Shown: positions 52,320 to 61,613 of the stretch, piece by piece
Position numbering within the stretch: position 1 is the first letter of the stretch
How the letters are laid out: each line of letters opens with the position of its first letter
Source of the DNA: VXOI01 sp965261945
GTDB lineage: Bacteria > Chloroflexota > Dehalococcoidia > Lucifugimonadales > UBA3495
Length of the DNA: 64,000 nucleotides
Direction: 5' to 3'
NCBI GenBank assembly: GCA_965261945.1
Contig: CBDHEF010000002.1
Span: 2,294,001 to 2,358,000 of the forward strand
Notes under the pieces: generated by a model
Seen by the model: only the letters and a program-made list of their open reading frames with translations
Told to the model about the DNA's origin: nothing
Databases searched by the model: none
Position numbers and translations under genes: made by a program

Positions 52320-54806
52320 CTAGTCGGCCGGGGCCGGCTCCTCTTCCAAGACGACTTCCACCGGGGACTTGGCGGAGATTGTGACTTCGCCTTCCTGAAA
52401 ATCTATATAGGCGATGTCTCCGGCTCCCAAGCGGCCGCTGAGGATTTCCTCGGACAGCCGGTCCTCCACTTCGTTCTGTATCAGACGGCGTAGCGGGCGG
52501 GCGCCCAGCACCGGGTCAAAGCCCTTCTCGCCGAGGAATTCCTTGGCCGCCTCGGACACATCAAGTCCGACCTGCTTGTCCTCCAACTCGCCCCGTACCT
52601 GATTCATCATCAGGTCGACGATGGACAGAATTTCGGTTCGGTCGAGTTGATGGAAGACCACGGTGGAGTCGATGCGGTTGAGGAACTCCGGCTTGAAGAA
52701 CCGGCGGACCTCCTCCATCACCTTGTCTTTCATGCGCTCGTAGGCGCCCAGGTCGGTACGGGACCCCTCGGACTTGGCGGCGAAGCCCACGCTGGTCTCG
52801 CGTTTGATCAGGTCGGATCCCAAGTTGCTGGTCATCACCAAGATGGAGTTGCGGAAGTCCACCTTGCGGCCTCGGGCGTCGGTCAGCGTGCCTGCATCGA
52901 AGATCTGGAGCAGGATGTTGAAGACCTCCGGGTGGGCCTTTTCGATTTCGTCCAGCAACACGGCGCAGTAGTTCTTGCGGCGCACACCCTCGGTGAGTTG
53001 GCCGCCCTCGTCATAGCCCACGTATCCCGGAGGGGCGCCGATGAGCCTGGCCACCGTGTGCCGTTCCTGGAACTCCGACATATCCAAGCGGATCATGTTG
53101 TCTTCGTGGCCGAACATGAACTCGGCCAGCGCCCGCACCAACTCGGTTTTGCCCACCCCGGTGGGGCCGAGGAACATGAACACGCCAATGGGGCGGCGCG
53201 GGTCCTTCAGACCGGCCCGGGCGCGGCGCACCGACTTGGAGATGTTGACGATTGCCTCGTCTTGGCCAATGATGCGCTTGTGCAGATCGTTTTCCATCTG
53301 GAGCAGCCGCTCGGTCTCTTCCTTGGCCAGGCGGGAAACCGGCACCCCGGTCCACATACTGACCACCTCGGCGATGTCGTCCTCGGTCACCACCGAGCGC
53401 TCCTTGCCTTTGCCTTCCTGCCATTCGCTGCGGAGGGTGTCGAGGTCCTGTCGCTGCCGCAACTCGCGGTCCCGGAGTTCCGCCGCCGCTTCGTAGCGCT
53501 GATCAGCGATGGCTTCGTCCTTCTCGCGACTGACCGATTCCAGCACCTGCATGGCGTCGGTCACCGACACCGGAGTCACGCTGCCCCGCAACCGCACCCG
53601 CGACCCGGCCTCGTCCATGAGGTCAATGGCCTTGTCGGGCAGGAAACGGTCGGGGATGAACCGGGCAGCCAGGGTGGCGGCGCCGCGGATGGCATCGTCG
53701 GTGTAGAAGACGTTGTGGTGTTCCTCATAGCGTTCCTTGACGCCCATCAGGATGTCCACGGTCTCGTCGCTGGTCGGCTCTTCAACGCGCACCGGCTGGA
53801 GGCGGCGTTCCAATGCCGGATCGCGCTCCACGTATTTACGGTAGTCGTCCAGAGTGGTGGCGCCGATGCACTGCAACTCCCCACGGGCCAGGGACGGCTT
53901 GAGGATGTTGGAAGCGTCCACCGCGCCCTCGGCAGCGCCAGCCCCGACGAGAGTGTGAATCTCGTCGATAAACAGGACGCAGTTGCCGGAACTCTTGATT
54001 TCCTCGATGACCTTCTTCAGGCGTTCCTCGAACTCGCCCCGGTACTTGGTGCCGGCGACGAGGGAACCCATGTCCAAGGTTACCAGACGCTTGTTCTGGA
54101 GCGTGTCGGGCACGTCGCCGCTGGCAATCTTCTGGGCCATGGCCTCGACGATAGCGGTCTTGCCGACGCCCGGCTCGCCGACCAGCACGGGGTTGTTCTT
54201 GGTGCGGCGGCTGAGAATCTGTATGACGCGCTGGAGTTCCTGGTCGCGGCCCACCACCGGGTCGAGTTTGTCGGACCGGGCGGCGTTGGTCAGGTCGACG
54301 CCCAGATTGTCGAGGGTTGGCGTCTTGGTGTTGCTGCGGGCCGACTGCGAGCCGCTGCCCGAGGTGTGGCTGAGTATGCGGTGAGTCTCCGAGCGCACCT
54401 TGTCGAGGGTAACGCCCAGACTTTCCAGCACACCGGCGGCCACGCCCTCGCCCTCCCGCAGGAGGCCGATGAGCAGGTGCTCGGTGCCGATGTAGGTGTG
54501 GTTCATGCGGCGGGCTTCGTCCACCGCCAACTCCACTACCTTCTTGGCCCTGGGAGTCAGGCCGATTTCGCCCTGGGCCGGCTTCTCGCCGCGCCCGATG
54601 ATGAACTCCACGGCGGAACGCACCTTCGAGAGGTCTACGGAGAGGCTGGACAGCACCCGGGCCGCCACACCCTCCGTCTCGCGGACAAGGCCGAGGAGAA
54701 TGTGCTCAGTCCCGATGTAGTTGTGGTTAAAGCGCTGGGCTTCTTCCTGGGCCAGCGACAATACCCGCCGCGCTCGCTCCGAAAACTTCTCGAATCTGCT
54801 GCCCAT
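52320..54806 (-). CDS. clpC: ATP-dependent Clp protease ATPase ClpC
   Basis: 828 residues. Two N-terminal Clp repeats (NHNYIGTEHILLGL, NHTYIGTEHLLIGL), AAA-1 Walker A GEPGVGKT (210-217), a UVR motif (QRYEAAAELRDRELR) in the middle domain, and AAA-2 GPTGVGKT (about 545-555). Unfoldase of ClpCP. AGGAG before ATG. Promoter at 54962-54990. Confidence 0.97.
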   Translation of the reverse strand: MGSRFEKFSERARRVLSLAQEEAQRFNHNYIGTEHILLGLVRETEGVAARVLSSLSVDLSKVRSAVEFIIGRGEKPAQGEIGLTPRAKKVVELAVDEARRMNHTYIGTEHLLIGLLREGEGVAAGVLESLGVTLDKVRSETHRILSHTSGSGSQSARSNTKTPTLDNLGVDLTNAARSDKLDPVVGRDQELQRVIQILSRRTKNNPVLVGEPGVGKTAIVEAMAQKIASGDVPDTLQNKRLVTLDMGSLVAGTKYRGEFEERLKKVIEEIKSSGNCVLFIDEIHTLVGAGAAEGAVDASNILKPSLARGELQCIGATTLDDYRKYVERDPALERRLQPVRVEEPTSDETVDILMGVKERYEEHHNVFYTDDAIRGAATLAARFIPDRFLPDKAIDLMDEAGSRVRLRGSVTPVSVTDAMQVLESVSREKDEAIADQRYEAAAELRDRELRQRQDLDTLRSEWQEGKGKERSVVTEDDIAEVVSMWTGVPVSRLAKEETERLLQMENDLHKRIIGQDEAIVNISKSVRRARAGLKDPRRPIGVFMFLGPTGVGKTELVRALAEFMFGHEDNMIRLDMSEFQERHTVARLIGAPPGYVGYDEGGQLTEGVRRKNYCAVLLDEIEKAHPEVFNILLQIFDAGTLTDARGRKVDFRNSILVMTSNLGSDLIKRETSVGFAAKSEGSRTDLGAYERMKDKVMEEVRRFFKPEFLNRIDSTVVFHQLDRTEILSIVDLMMNQVRGELEDKQVGLDVSEAAKEFLGEKGFDPVLGARPLRRLIQNEVEDRLSEEILSGRLGAGDIAYIDFQEGEVTISAKSPVEVVLEEEPAPAD

Positions 54807-54938
54807 AATACCGCTCCTAGCCTTTGGGGGGGGGTGTAAATGTGTGTATGCTCTGCTTCGCTTGGGAAGCCGGTATCCTGATGACTTCGCATCGTGCGAT
54901 GGGGAGTCAAGCGAGGCGTGCGCTGCACTTGCCCGAAG

Positions 54939-54987
54939 ACACCCTTAAGATAGCTGCCCAAATTATATGGGCACTGCCATAGGGTGT
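54939..54987. promoter_or_regulatory. Nested inverted repeats over the clpC promoter
   Basis: ACACCCT...AGGGTGT (outer) and TGCCCA...TGGGCA (inner) nested around the -10 box of clpC. Could be an operator for a stress repressor; no CtsR or CIRCE consensus is seen. Confidence 0.5.
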
Positions 54988-54990
54988 AAA
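54962..54990 (-). promoter_or_regulatory. clpC promoter
   Basis: Minus strand TTTACA (54985-54990), 17 bp spacer, TATAAT (54962-54967). Leader of about 150 nt to the clpC ATG. Confidence 0.7.
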
Positions 54991-55144
54991 GGCGCACAGA
55001 GGACGGGAAGTCGCCAATCCGCTCAGGCGTGGGGCGGGCATTGGAGCGACTTCAAGGGGCAATCCGGTCCATCCGGGCCGGGGAACACCCCGCGCCAAGC
55101 TCGTACCGGTGTCGAATTTCCGGGAAGGGATTACTGAGAATTGC

Positions 55145-55264
55145 CCCCCGGCGGTGACCTATTTTCCCACCCAGTCACCCAAGCAGTATCGTCGGCGCTG
55201 AGGCGTTTCACTTCCGTGTTCGGGATGGGAACGGGTGGGGCCGCCTCGCTAAAACCACCAGGAA
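55145..55264 (-). rRNA. rrf: 5S ribosomal RNA
   Basis: Minus-strand sequence with the conserved GAACACGGAAGTGAAACGCC loop region and CCCATCCC. Its ends pair as CCUGGUGGU / ACCGCCGGG in helix I. About 120 nt. No 23S or 16S gene in the 9 kb on either side, so it is unlinked here. Ends are approximate. Confidence 0.9.
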
Positions 55265-55335
55265 GCATTCAAGGCGCAAGTATGCACTATTTTTCACAAT
55301 CGCGCAAGGGGTTTGTCCGCATTTCCAAACAATCT

Positions 55336-56424
55336 CTAAATTTCCTCCCCCGCTTCCGGGACTCTCTCAGTAGACATCAGCGTGACGCCCCAGCCGGCCA
55401 TCCAGGCCGAATGCCGACCGTCGCCGCCGGCAACGATTACCGCCACGTCGCTGGCCGAACGCACGATGGGCACCATCGCATCGTCGTTGGACTCGTCTAT
55501 CCACGCCGGCCAGGTGCGGTTGCCGTAGTGGGCCACTCCCCGTAGCTGGCGCACCGGCATCCGGGCGTTGTGAAAGACGAAGTCCTTGACGTCGGCTTTG
55601 CTCAAGCCCGACGCGGCCACCTCGTCGGCGTGTTCCGGGCAGAGCGCCAGCAGCACCTGTCCGCCCGTGGCCTGCTGGTAGTAGTTGGCGATGCCCACCG
55701 CCTTCATGTTGCCGACGATGGTGCCGAGGACGCCGAAGCCGGTGCCGGAGGTGCTCTCCATAATGCGGTAGACGCCCAGTATCCCGGCCAGGGTGACCGT
55801 GCTGCTCTCCGGCGCGTAGCCCTTCTCGACGTGAAGCGGCTCCCAGGGGCTGCGGGCCTCGTTCTCGGCGAAGCAGAAGCTGTAGCGTCCCGGCGAGCTG
55901 AGGGTGGCCTTGTCCATTTCCCCAGGTATCAGCCCGGCGACGTTGCGGACGATTAGCCGCAGGGCGCGGCCGATGGCGGCGTTGGCCCGGAAGCCGGGGC
56001 CGAAGCATCCGGCGTCGGCCTGTATGCCCAGCTTGGGCGCGATTGGGCCGTTGACGATCATCACCTGGTTGGCGCCGCCGGTGGTGGCCGCCGTTCCGGC
56101 CAGGTTGTAGCCCTCGTGCAGCGCCGCCTTGACCGCCGCCGCCACGACGGGGAAATGCTCCGGCTTGCAACCGGCCATGACGGCGTTGATAGCCAGCTTC
56201 TCCAGCGTGGCCCGCGAGTTGCGCGGCTGCATCACCCCCAGCGAGCGCTGCGGGTCGGCCTCCACCGCCGCCAGCATTGCCCGCACGGCGTCCTCGGTGG
56301 GCGGCACGACGGGCAACCCATCGGTCCACCCCTGCTCCCAGAAGTAGTCCTGCATGGCGGCGAAGTCCGCGGGAACGCGGTCCCGGCGGGAGGCAAGTTG
56401 TGGGATGGTCTGTGGGGTGGTCAT
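55336..56424 (-). CDS. Unknown 362-residue protein, possible UGSC partner
   Basis: 362 residues; no family recognised. Near its middle GCFGPGFRANAAIGRALRLI and SPGRYSFCFAENEARSPWEP look highly conserved, with cysteines in FCF and GCF; MAGCKPEHFPVV is earlier. No signal peptide. Last gene of the minus-strand run that includes the UGSC selenoprotein gene; 12 bp after the helicase stop. A joint function with UGSC is inference. Confidence 0.7.
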   Translation of the reverse strand: MTTPQTIPQLASRRDRVPADFAAMQDYFWEQGWTDGLPVVPPTEDAVRAMLAAVEADPQRSLGVMQPRNSRATLEKLAINAVMAGCKPEHFPVVAAAVKAALHEGYNLAGTAATTGGANQVMIVNGPIAPKLGIQADAGCFGPGFRANAAIGRALRLIVRNVAGLIPGEMDKATLSSPGRYSFCFAENEARSPWEPLHVEKGYAPESSTVTLAGILGVYRIMESTSGTGFGVLGTIVGNMKAVGIANYYQQATGGQVLLALCPEHADEVAASGLSKADVKDFVFHNARMPVRQLRGVAHYGNRTWPAWIDESNDDAMVPIVRSASDVAVIVAGGDGRHSAWMAGWGVTLMSTERVPEAGEEI

Positions 56425-56436
56425 GGTTGGCTGTCC

Positions 56437-59400
56437 TTAGTTGCGATCCTTGGCCTTTTCGATAGCTTCGACGGCGCGTTCCAGTTCCCGTACCGGGTTT
56501 CGGAACCAATCGGTACTCCAAATGCGGTGCAACTCCCAGCCCAAACCCGACAAGACCTGCTCCCGCAGCCGGTCACGGTCGCGGGCCGAGCGAGAACTGT
56601 GGTATGAAGCGCCGTCGCATTCGATTCCAATAATGTAGCGGCCGGGATGCTGCTGGTCGCGGATGCCGATGTCTATGAACTTTCCACCGGAGGCTATTTC
56701 CTGGTCCACCTGATAACCGCGCTCCGCCAGACGCGCGGCCACGGCCCGCTGGAAGGGCGAATCCACCTCGAAACTGCTTATGTGGGGATTATCCGGCATA
56801 TTTCTGGTTTCGGCGTATCCCAGGAATGTGCGCAGCGCCCGCATTCCGAAGGTTTCGGAAGCGCTGATGTCCTCGGCATGAAGGTTGGTGAATACGTGGC
56901 ATTGCTGTTTGGCGCGGGTAATCAGCACGTTCAGCCGCCGCTCTCCACCCTCGCGGTTAAGGGGGCCGAAGTTTTGATAAACCCGCCCGTTTTCCTCGCG
57001 TCCGTAGCCGACGCTGATAAAGATGACGTCCCGCTCGTCGCCCTGCACGTTCTCCAGATTCTTGACGAAAAACGGCTCTTCGGGGCGAGCCGCGAAAAAT
57101 CCCTCGCAGGAGTCATCTTGTCTCCGCAGCGTTTCCACACGGTCTTCGATGGCCTGCGCCTGAGATTGGCTGAATGCCGCCACGCCCAGGGAAAGTCCGG
57201 GGCTGCAGGCCGCGTGTTCCATCACGGCGTGGGCCACGGTTTCGGCTTCTATTGGATTGGTGCGGCTTCGCCCCCGGTCGTACACGGCGTCCGGCAAGTG
57301 GTGATACTGCAACCCGGCTCCCTCTCTGCCTGCGTCGGGGCTGGGAAATACCACCAGATTGTTGTTATAGAACTCCCGGTTGGACACGGCGATGAGCGAC
57401 TCATGGCGGCTGCGGTAGTGCCAGCGCAGTTGCCGCGACGGAGCGCCCTGGCTGCTGAACAGCCCCAGGATGCTTTCGATGTCGCCGGTTACGCTTCCGG
57501 CATCATCGTCAGCGTTCGCGTCGCCGCTGGATATACGATCGAAGAAATTGGTGGGCGGCATCTGCTTGCTGTCGCCTACCACTACCGCTTTTTGCGCCCG
57601 CACCAGCGCGCCCAGAGCGTCAACCGGGCGCACCTGGCTGGCTTCATCAAACACTACCAAGTCGAAATCGACACTGCCCAGGGGCAGGTAGTTAGCGATG
57701 GACAGAGGGCTCATCATAAAGACGGGCTTGAGTTCCTGAATGATGCCCCCGGCCTCGGCAAGCAGTCGTCGGATGGGTTTATGCCGAGTTCGTTTCTCGA
57801 TTTCGCGCAGCAACACCCGTAGTTGCTGCTGCCGTTGCCGGGTTTTTTCATCCACGCTGTTGGTGGCTCTGACCAGGCGTTCGGGCAGTTCTTCATAACG
57901 GGCGGCTATTTTCCGGTGGACTTGGGCGACGCGGGTGCGGTTGTGGGCCAAAGATTGCGAGTCAAGGGTCTTAAACCGCTGGATGCGGCCCTCGTGGACT
58001 TGGCTGTTGAACTCCCGCAATGCGGGACGATTGTCGAAGGCGGTTTCCGCTACGCTCTCGTACCAGGCACGTTCAAACCAGCTAGTGAGGGATGATGCGG
58101 CGTTGGGGTCTTGCTCCGCGATGGTGACCACCGGGCGCAACTCTTCCTTCAAGGCGGCGTCAACACCATTGCTGAACTCGATAACGTCTTGAATTTCCGG
58201 GAGTCGGTCGTACCACTCGCTCAGCGCTCGCCGCTGTTCGGCAAAGGGCAACGAGATTAACCCGTCGGCCTTGCCGAACCGCGCCTCGTTGTGCAGGTCC
58301 AAGGCGGACTGCAATTCTGCGACACAAGCCCGGTAAGCGCTCACTGCCCGGCTGACTTCATCAATCCCGGAGGGCAAAGTCTGCCAGAGATTGGCGTCCG
58401 GCCGCCCTTGCAGCACCCGGACGGCATCGGGAGACACCCGGCCTACATCGACCCCGGCCCGAAGGTCCAGCCACCAGTGGGCAATGGGCGCCACGGCGTC
58501 CCAATCGGTATTATGCCCGGCCCACCGGCTGCCCAGAACCAGCGCCGCGTCAGAGTATTGACCGTTGATGTCGTCCCGTAGCTGCCGCTCCCCGGCAATG
58601 GCGTCAATCAACTCGATTTGCCGGTCAACGTTGCGAGGCAATTCGCCGGCCAGCACGGCGGCAAGCTGCCCGCGAGCCTGCCGGTATCTCGACGAGAATA
58701 GCCGCCCAAAGAAGCTGCGGCCTGTGGTGTTCAATATCAGGCGAGCTTGCTGAAGGTCGGCGTCCCAAGCCTGTGTCAGCAGCAGGGTCTCATAATCCGA
58801 TCGTATCTGCCGCCATTGGGAGCCTTTATCCAGCAACGCATTTACTTGCCCGGAGTGGGACTGCCATTGCAGCGCGGCCAGATTCAGACCGCCCCCGGAT
58901 TCACGGAGAGCTTCTGGAGCGCCGGACGCTTGCCCGGCGGTGTCCAGAAGCGCGACAGCCTGCGCCACAAAACCAGGAGCATCCACCGGCCGGGCCAAGT
59001 CCATCCGTCCGGCCAGGGAACCGGACGAATCAGCCAAAACTTCCAGGGCGCGGGCCGCGGCCGTAATCTTTTCCGACAGCGAAGATTGACCTGCGGGCAG
59101 CAGGTTACGGAGCTGGCACCCCCAGAACGGGTGCTGCGCGGGTATCCCGGTACGCTCCAATCGCTGTTGCAGTTCTTCTACGACCTCCCGCTTGCGGCGG
59201 AAGATATCGCCGCTCCATTCACCGATGCCGCTTATCTGCCGCCAAGAGATGGGATTGAGGTTCCCGCTCGTTGCCGAATTCGCGGACAGCAGTTCCCCAA
59301 AGGCGTCGTTAGGAGTCACGCCGCTGTTCCCTACCGAGGTATTAACCGCTTCAGCGTAATCGTTGAGCTGGAGTCGGGTTCGCTCCAAATCGACGAGGCC

Positions 59401-60711
59401 GGAGTCATCGCCGCTGCCGCTGCTACTCTGAAGTTCCAGCGTCCGCTTCAACTCGTCGAGGGTTGTGCGCTTATTGGTCTTGTTGCTGTGCAGTTCCAGG
59501 CAGGTGTCTCCCAAGCCGATATTATCCAGACGACGCTTCACCACATCCAAGGCGGCCATCTTTTCGGAGACGAACAGAACGCGCTTGCCTTGCCCTATGG
59601 CCTCGGCGATGATGTTGGTGATGGTTTGGGACTTGCCGGTTCCCGGCGGCCCCTGAATCACCAGATTGCGACCGCCGGTGGCGTCGTGAATCGCCAGCGA
59701 TTGGGACGAATCGGCGTCCATCACATGGTAGGTGTCTTGGGGCTTGATGTGGCTGTCCAGGTGGTCGCCGTCGCCGATGGCCGAAGGCTGCTCCCGGAAC
59801 CCGTTGCCAAACAGGGCGGCAATGATTTCGTTATCTGCGACGGCGGGATTCCCCAAGTCCAAGTACATCAGCAGCTTGTTGAAGGAAAAGAACCCCAACG
59901 CAATGCGGCCCGGCTCCACGGCCCAGCGGCTGGGGGCGGACAGACGAACGACTTCGGCAAATTGGGCGATGTAAGCGGCGACGTCTATGTCCTTGTCGTC
60001 CGGCTCCAGCGCATCCCGGCCCGGGAGGGTCAGGCCGAAATCGGCGTGGGTCTTTTCGATTAGGGAAAGATTCACGCCCAAATCGTCGCCGGTGTACTGG
60101 ACACTGAATTTTTCGCGGGCGCCGGTACGTTCCAGACGCACCGGAACCAGAATTAATGGGGCCAGGCGCTTCGCCTGGCTGGAATCCGCCTCATACCACT
60201 GGAGCATCCCCAAGGTGAGGAAAAGGGTGTTGACGCCGGTTTCCTCGACGGATGAGTTGGCGTCCCGGTAGGTATTCAGCAGCCGATTCTGAAGCTCTGA
60301 CGGCGACTCGGCAGTTTGCAGGCGATTGTCGGATTGATTGGCTGTATCGGATTGATTGGCTGTAAGGGATAGGGATACATCGCCCCATAACGGTGCGGTA
60401 TCCGAATCGGCCTCATTTATGCTGCTGGTTTTCGCTGGATCGGCCAGAAAGGACATGGGTTTGTTTTCATTGACCAGCGTTCTGAAGACATGGACCGCGC
60501 TTTCACCGATTATCTCCACGCCTTTGGTTCGCAGCGTCCGGTAGTTAAGCAGCGGGTTGCGCAGGCCCAGGTCCAGCAGTTCTCGGCGGGATGTTTCAAT
60601 TTTGGCAAGGATGGATTCGCCGGGCGCTGCCGGCCCGTCTGCTGGTCCCTGAATGTTGCTATCCTTGGAAATCAGCATCTGGCGATAGGTAATGTGCTCC
60701 GATCTCTCCAT
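56437..60711 (-). CDS. DUF4011-helicase-Vsr defence protein (Hhe-like)
   Basis: 1424 residues. N-terminal DUF4011 (about 38-190, ISLG-like RNPLLNYRTL and EETGVNTLFLTLGMLQW), SF1 helicase with Walker A QGPPGTGKSQTITN (353-361), DLVVFDEASQVRPVDALGAL (Walker B), WHYRSRHESLIAVSNREF and NVLITRAKQQCHVF, then a C-terminal Vsr/MTES_1575-like nuclease (FIDIGIRD, GIECDGASYHSSRSARDRDR). This architecture has been reported as a single-gene antiphage system (Hhe), from memory. GGGAAGG precedes ATG. It lies between the UGSC gene and the 362-residue gene with 22 and 12 bp gaps. Confidence 0.88.
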   Translation of the reverse strand: MERSEHITYRQMLISKDSNIQGPADGPAAPGESILAKIETSRRELLDLGLRNPLLNYRTLRTKGVEIIGESAVHVFRTLVNENKPMSFLADPAKTSSINEADSDTAPLWGDVSLSLTANQSDTANQSDNRLQTAESPSELQNRLLNTYRDANSSVEETGVNTLFLTLGMLQWYEADSSQAKRLAPLILVPVRLERTGAREKFSVQYTGDDLGVNLSLIEKTHADFGLTLPGRDALEPDDKDIDVAAYIAQFAEVVRLSAPSRWAVEPGRIALGFFSFNKLLMYLDLGNPAVADNEIIAALFGNGFREQPSAIGDGDHLDSHIKPQDTYHVMDADSSQSLAIHDATGGRNLVIQGPPGTGKSQTITNIIAEAIGQGKRVLFVSEKMAALDVVKRRLDNIGLGDTCLELHSNKTNKRTTLDELKRTLELQSSSGSGDDSGLVDLERTRLQLNDYAEAVNTSVGNSGVTPNDAFGELLSANSATSGNLNPISWRQISGIGEWSGDIFRRKREVVEELQQRLERTGIPAQHPFWGCQLRNLLPAGQSSLSEKITAAARALEVLADSSGSLAGRMDLARPVDAPGFVAQAVALLDTAGQASGAPEALRESGGGLNLAALQWQSHSGQVNALLDKGSQWRQIRSDYETLLLTQAWDADLQQARLILNTTGRSFFGRLFSSRYRQARGQLAAVLAGELPRNVDRQIELIDAIAGERQLRDDINGQYSDAALVLGSRWAGHNTDWDAVAPIAHWWLDLRAGVDVGRVSPDAVRVLQGRPDANLWQTLPSGIDEVSRAVSAYRACVAELQSALDLHNEARFGKADGLISLPFAEQRRALSEWYDRLPEIQDVIEFSNGVDAALKEELRPVVTIAEQDPNAASSLTSWFERAWYESVAETAFDNRPALREFNSQVHEGRIQRFKTLDSQSLAHNRTRVAQVHRKIAARYEELPERLVRATNSVDEKTRQRQQQLRVLLREIEKRTRHKPIRRLLAEAGGIIQELKPVFMMSPLSIANYLPLGSVDFDLVVFDEASQVRPVDALGALVRAQKAVVVGDSKQMPPTNFFDRISSGDANADDDAGSVTGDIESILGLFSSQGAPSRQLRWHYRSRHESLIAVSNREFYNNNLVVFPSPDAGREGAGLQYHHLPDAVYDRGRSRTNPIEAETVAHAVMEHAACSPGLSLGVAAFSQSQAQAIEDRVETLRRQDDSCEGFFAARPEEPFFVKNLENVQGDERDVIFISVGYGREENGRVYQNFGPLNREGGERRLNVLITRAKQQCHVFTNLHAEDISASETFGMRALRTFLGYAETRNMPDNPHISSFEVDSPFQRAVAARLAERGYQVDQEIASGGKFIDIGIRDQQHPGRYIIGIECDGASYHSSRSARDRDRLREQVLSGLGWELHRIWSTDWFRNPVRELERAVEAIEKAKDRN
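60331..60364. repeat. 18 bp tandem duplication in the helicase gene
   Basis: GGATTGATTGGCTGTA repeated at 60331-60346 and 60349-60364, in frame, giving TANQSD twice. Confidence 0.7.
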
Positions 60712-60733
60712 ACTTGCCTTCCCATCGTTGCCG

Positions 60734-61279
60734 TTATTTATTCCCCGTCAGCAGCCCCACGATCTCCGGCGCAAACTCGCGGGCCATCTGCTGCACGTCC
60801 TGCGGCTGGCGGCTGGCCAGGGGGCTGGGCAGCGCCACTATGCGGGCGCCGGGCATTCCCAGCGACGCGGCGCGGAGGTTGGCCGCGCGGGTGAAGCTGC
60901 TGGTGATGACGCTGACCGAGGGCTTTCCTGCGGATTCGGTTACCACCGTGTCGTGGAGACCCCACGCCGTGCAGCTCCCTCAATCGGCGATGGCGTGGAT
61001 GATTGCGTCGCACTCCGCCAGCAGCGCCTCCAGCTTGTCGTTGGGGTGCGGCGCGCTGTAGGTTGCCTTGCGGGCGTAGACCACCTTCTTCACCCCGTAG
61101 TCGTTCAGCAGGGTCTGCTCCAATTCCTGCATGAAGGTGTCGGCGTGGTACTTGCGGTTCTCCAGCAGGCCGACCACTTTCCCTTCCAGGCCGGAGAGGG
61201 ACGCCGTGAGCCCGATCTCTTCCGGCACGTCCTCGGCGACGGGAACCAGGATTTCCACCGTTGGCGCTGATGTGGTCAT
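60734..61279 (-). CDS. UGSC-family selenoprotein (in-frame TGA)
   Basis: 181 residues when TGA at 60980-60982 is read as selenocysteine: 99 residues, then U100-GSC, then 81 more to the real stop. AGGAG 6 nt before ATG 61279. The N-terminal part has GLEGKVVGLLENRKYHADTF and VVYARKATYSAPHP; HAIADUGSCTAWGLHDT and KPSVSVITSSF follow. NCBIfam describes a UGSC (seleno)protein family, so the reading-through agrees with known biology. SECIS hairpin at 60952-60966. Function unknown, presumably redox. Confidence 0.88.
60952..60966 (-). promoter_or_regulatory. SECIS element of the UGSC gene
   Basis: CGTGG-GGTCT-CCACG just downstream of the TGA. Counting the U of UGA as 1, loop GGUCU occupies 22-26, the same positions and sequence I recall for E. 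coli fdhF. Stem 17-21/27-31 fully paired. The fdhF bulged U17 is not present. Confidence 0.8.
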
Positions 61280-61326
61280 GGTTCGCTCCTGTGGCGACGC
61301 ACCTTATGGGCGCCCCTGTGTCGGAA

Positions 61327-61593
61327 TCAGTCCGCAGCGGCTGCGTCGTCAGCCTCTTGAGGGAGCGCCACTGGACGGCCACGCAAGGCGGCGTCCAGCA
61401 TCCACTCCTCCAATTTTTCCACCTGTAGATATCGGGTATGGGAGTGCGCCAAAAGCTGGTCGAACTTATCTTCGAGGCGATCAATGCGACGATTGACCTG
61501 GCTGAGCAGATATAACATCACAGCCGTCAGGCCAGCCAAAAATCCAAGCGTCGAAACGCCGACACCGATGATTGCGTAGAATTCCGGAGACAT
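61327..61593 (-). CDS. Small membrane protein with coiled coil
   Basis: 88 residues. N-terminal transmembrane helix (FYAIIGVGVSTLGFLAGLTAVM...), then RRIDRLEDKFDQLLAHSH coiled coil. Starts 20 bp after the GuaB3-like gene stop and is in the same run. Similar proteins are common but unassigned. Confidence 0.65.
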   Translation of the reverse strand: MSPEFYAIIGVGVSTLGFLAGLTAVMLYLLSQVNRRIDRLEDKFDQLLAHSHTRYLQVEKLEEWMLDAALRGRPVALPQEADDAAAAD

Positions 61594-61613
61594 TCCTGAC
61601 CGTCCTTTCCTGC

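Noticed and set aside
54807..55144. tRNA gene near 5S rRNA
   Set aside because: Hairpins do not form a cloverleaf and no T-loop GGTTCGAAT-type motif is present.
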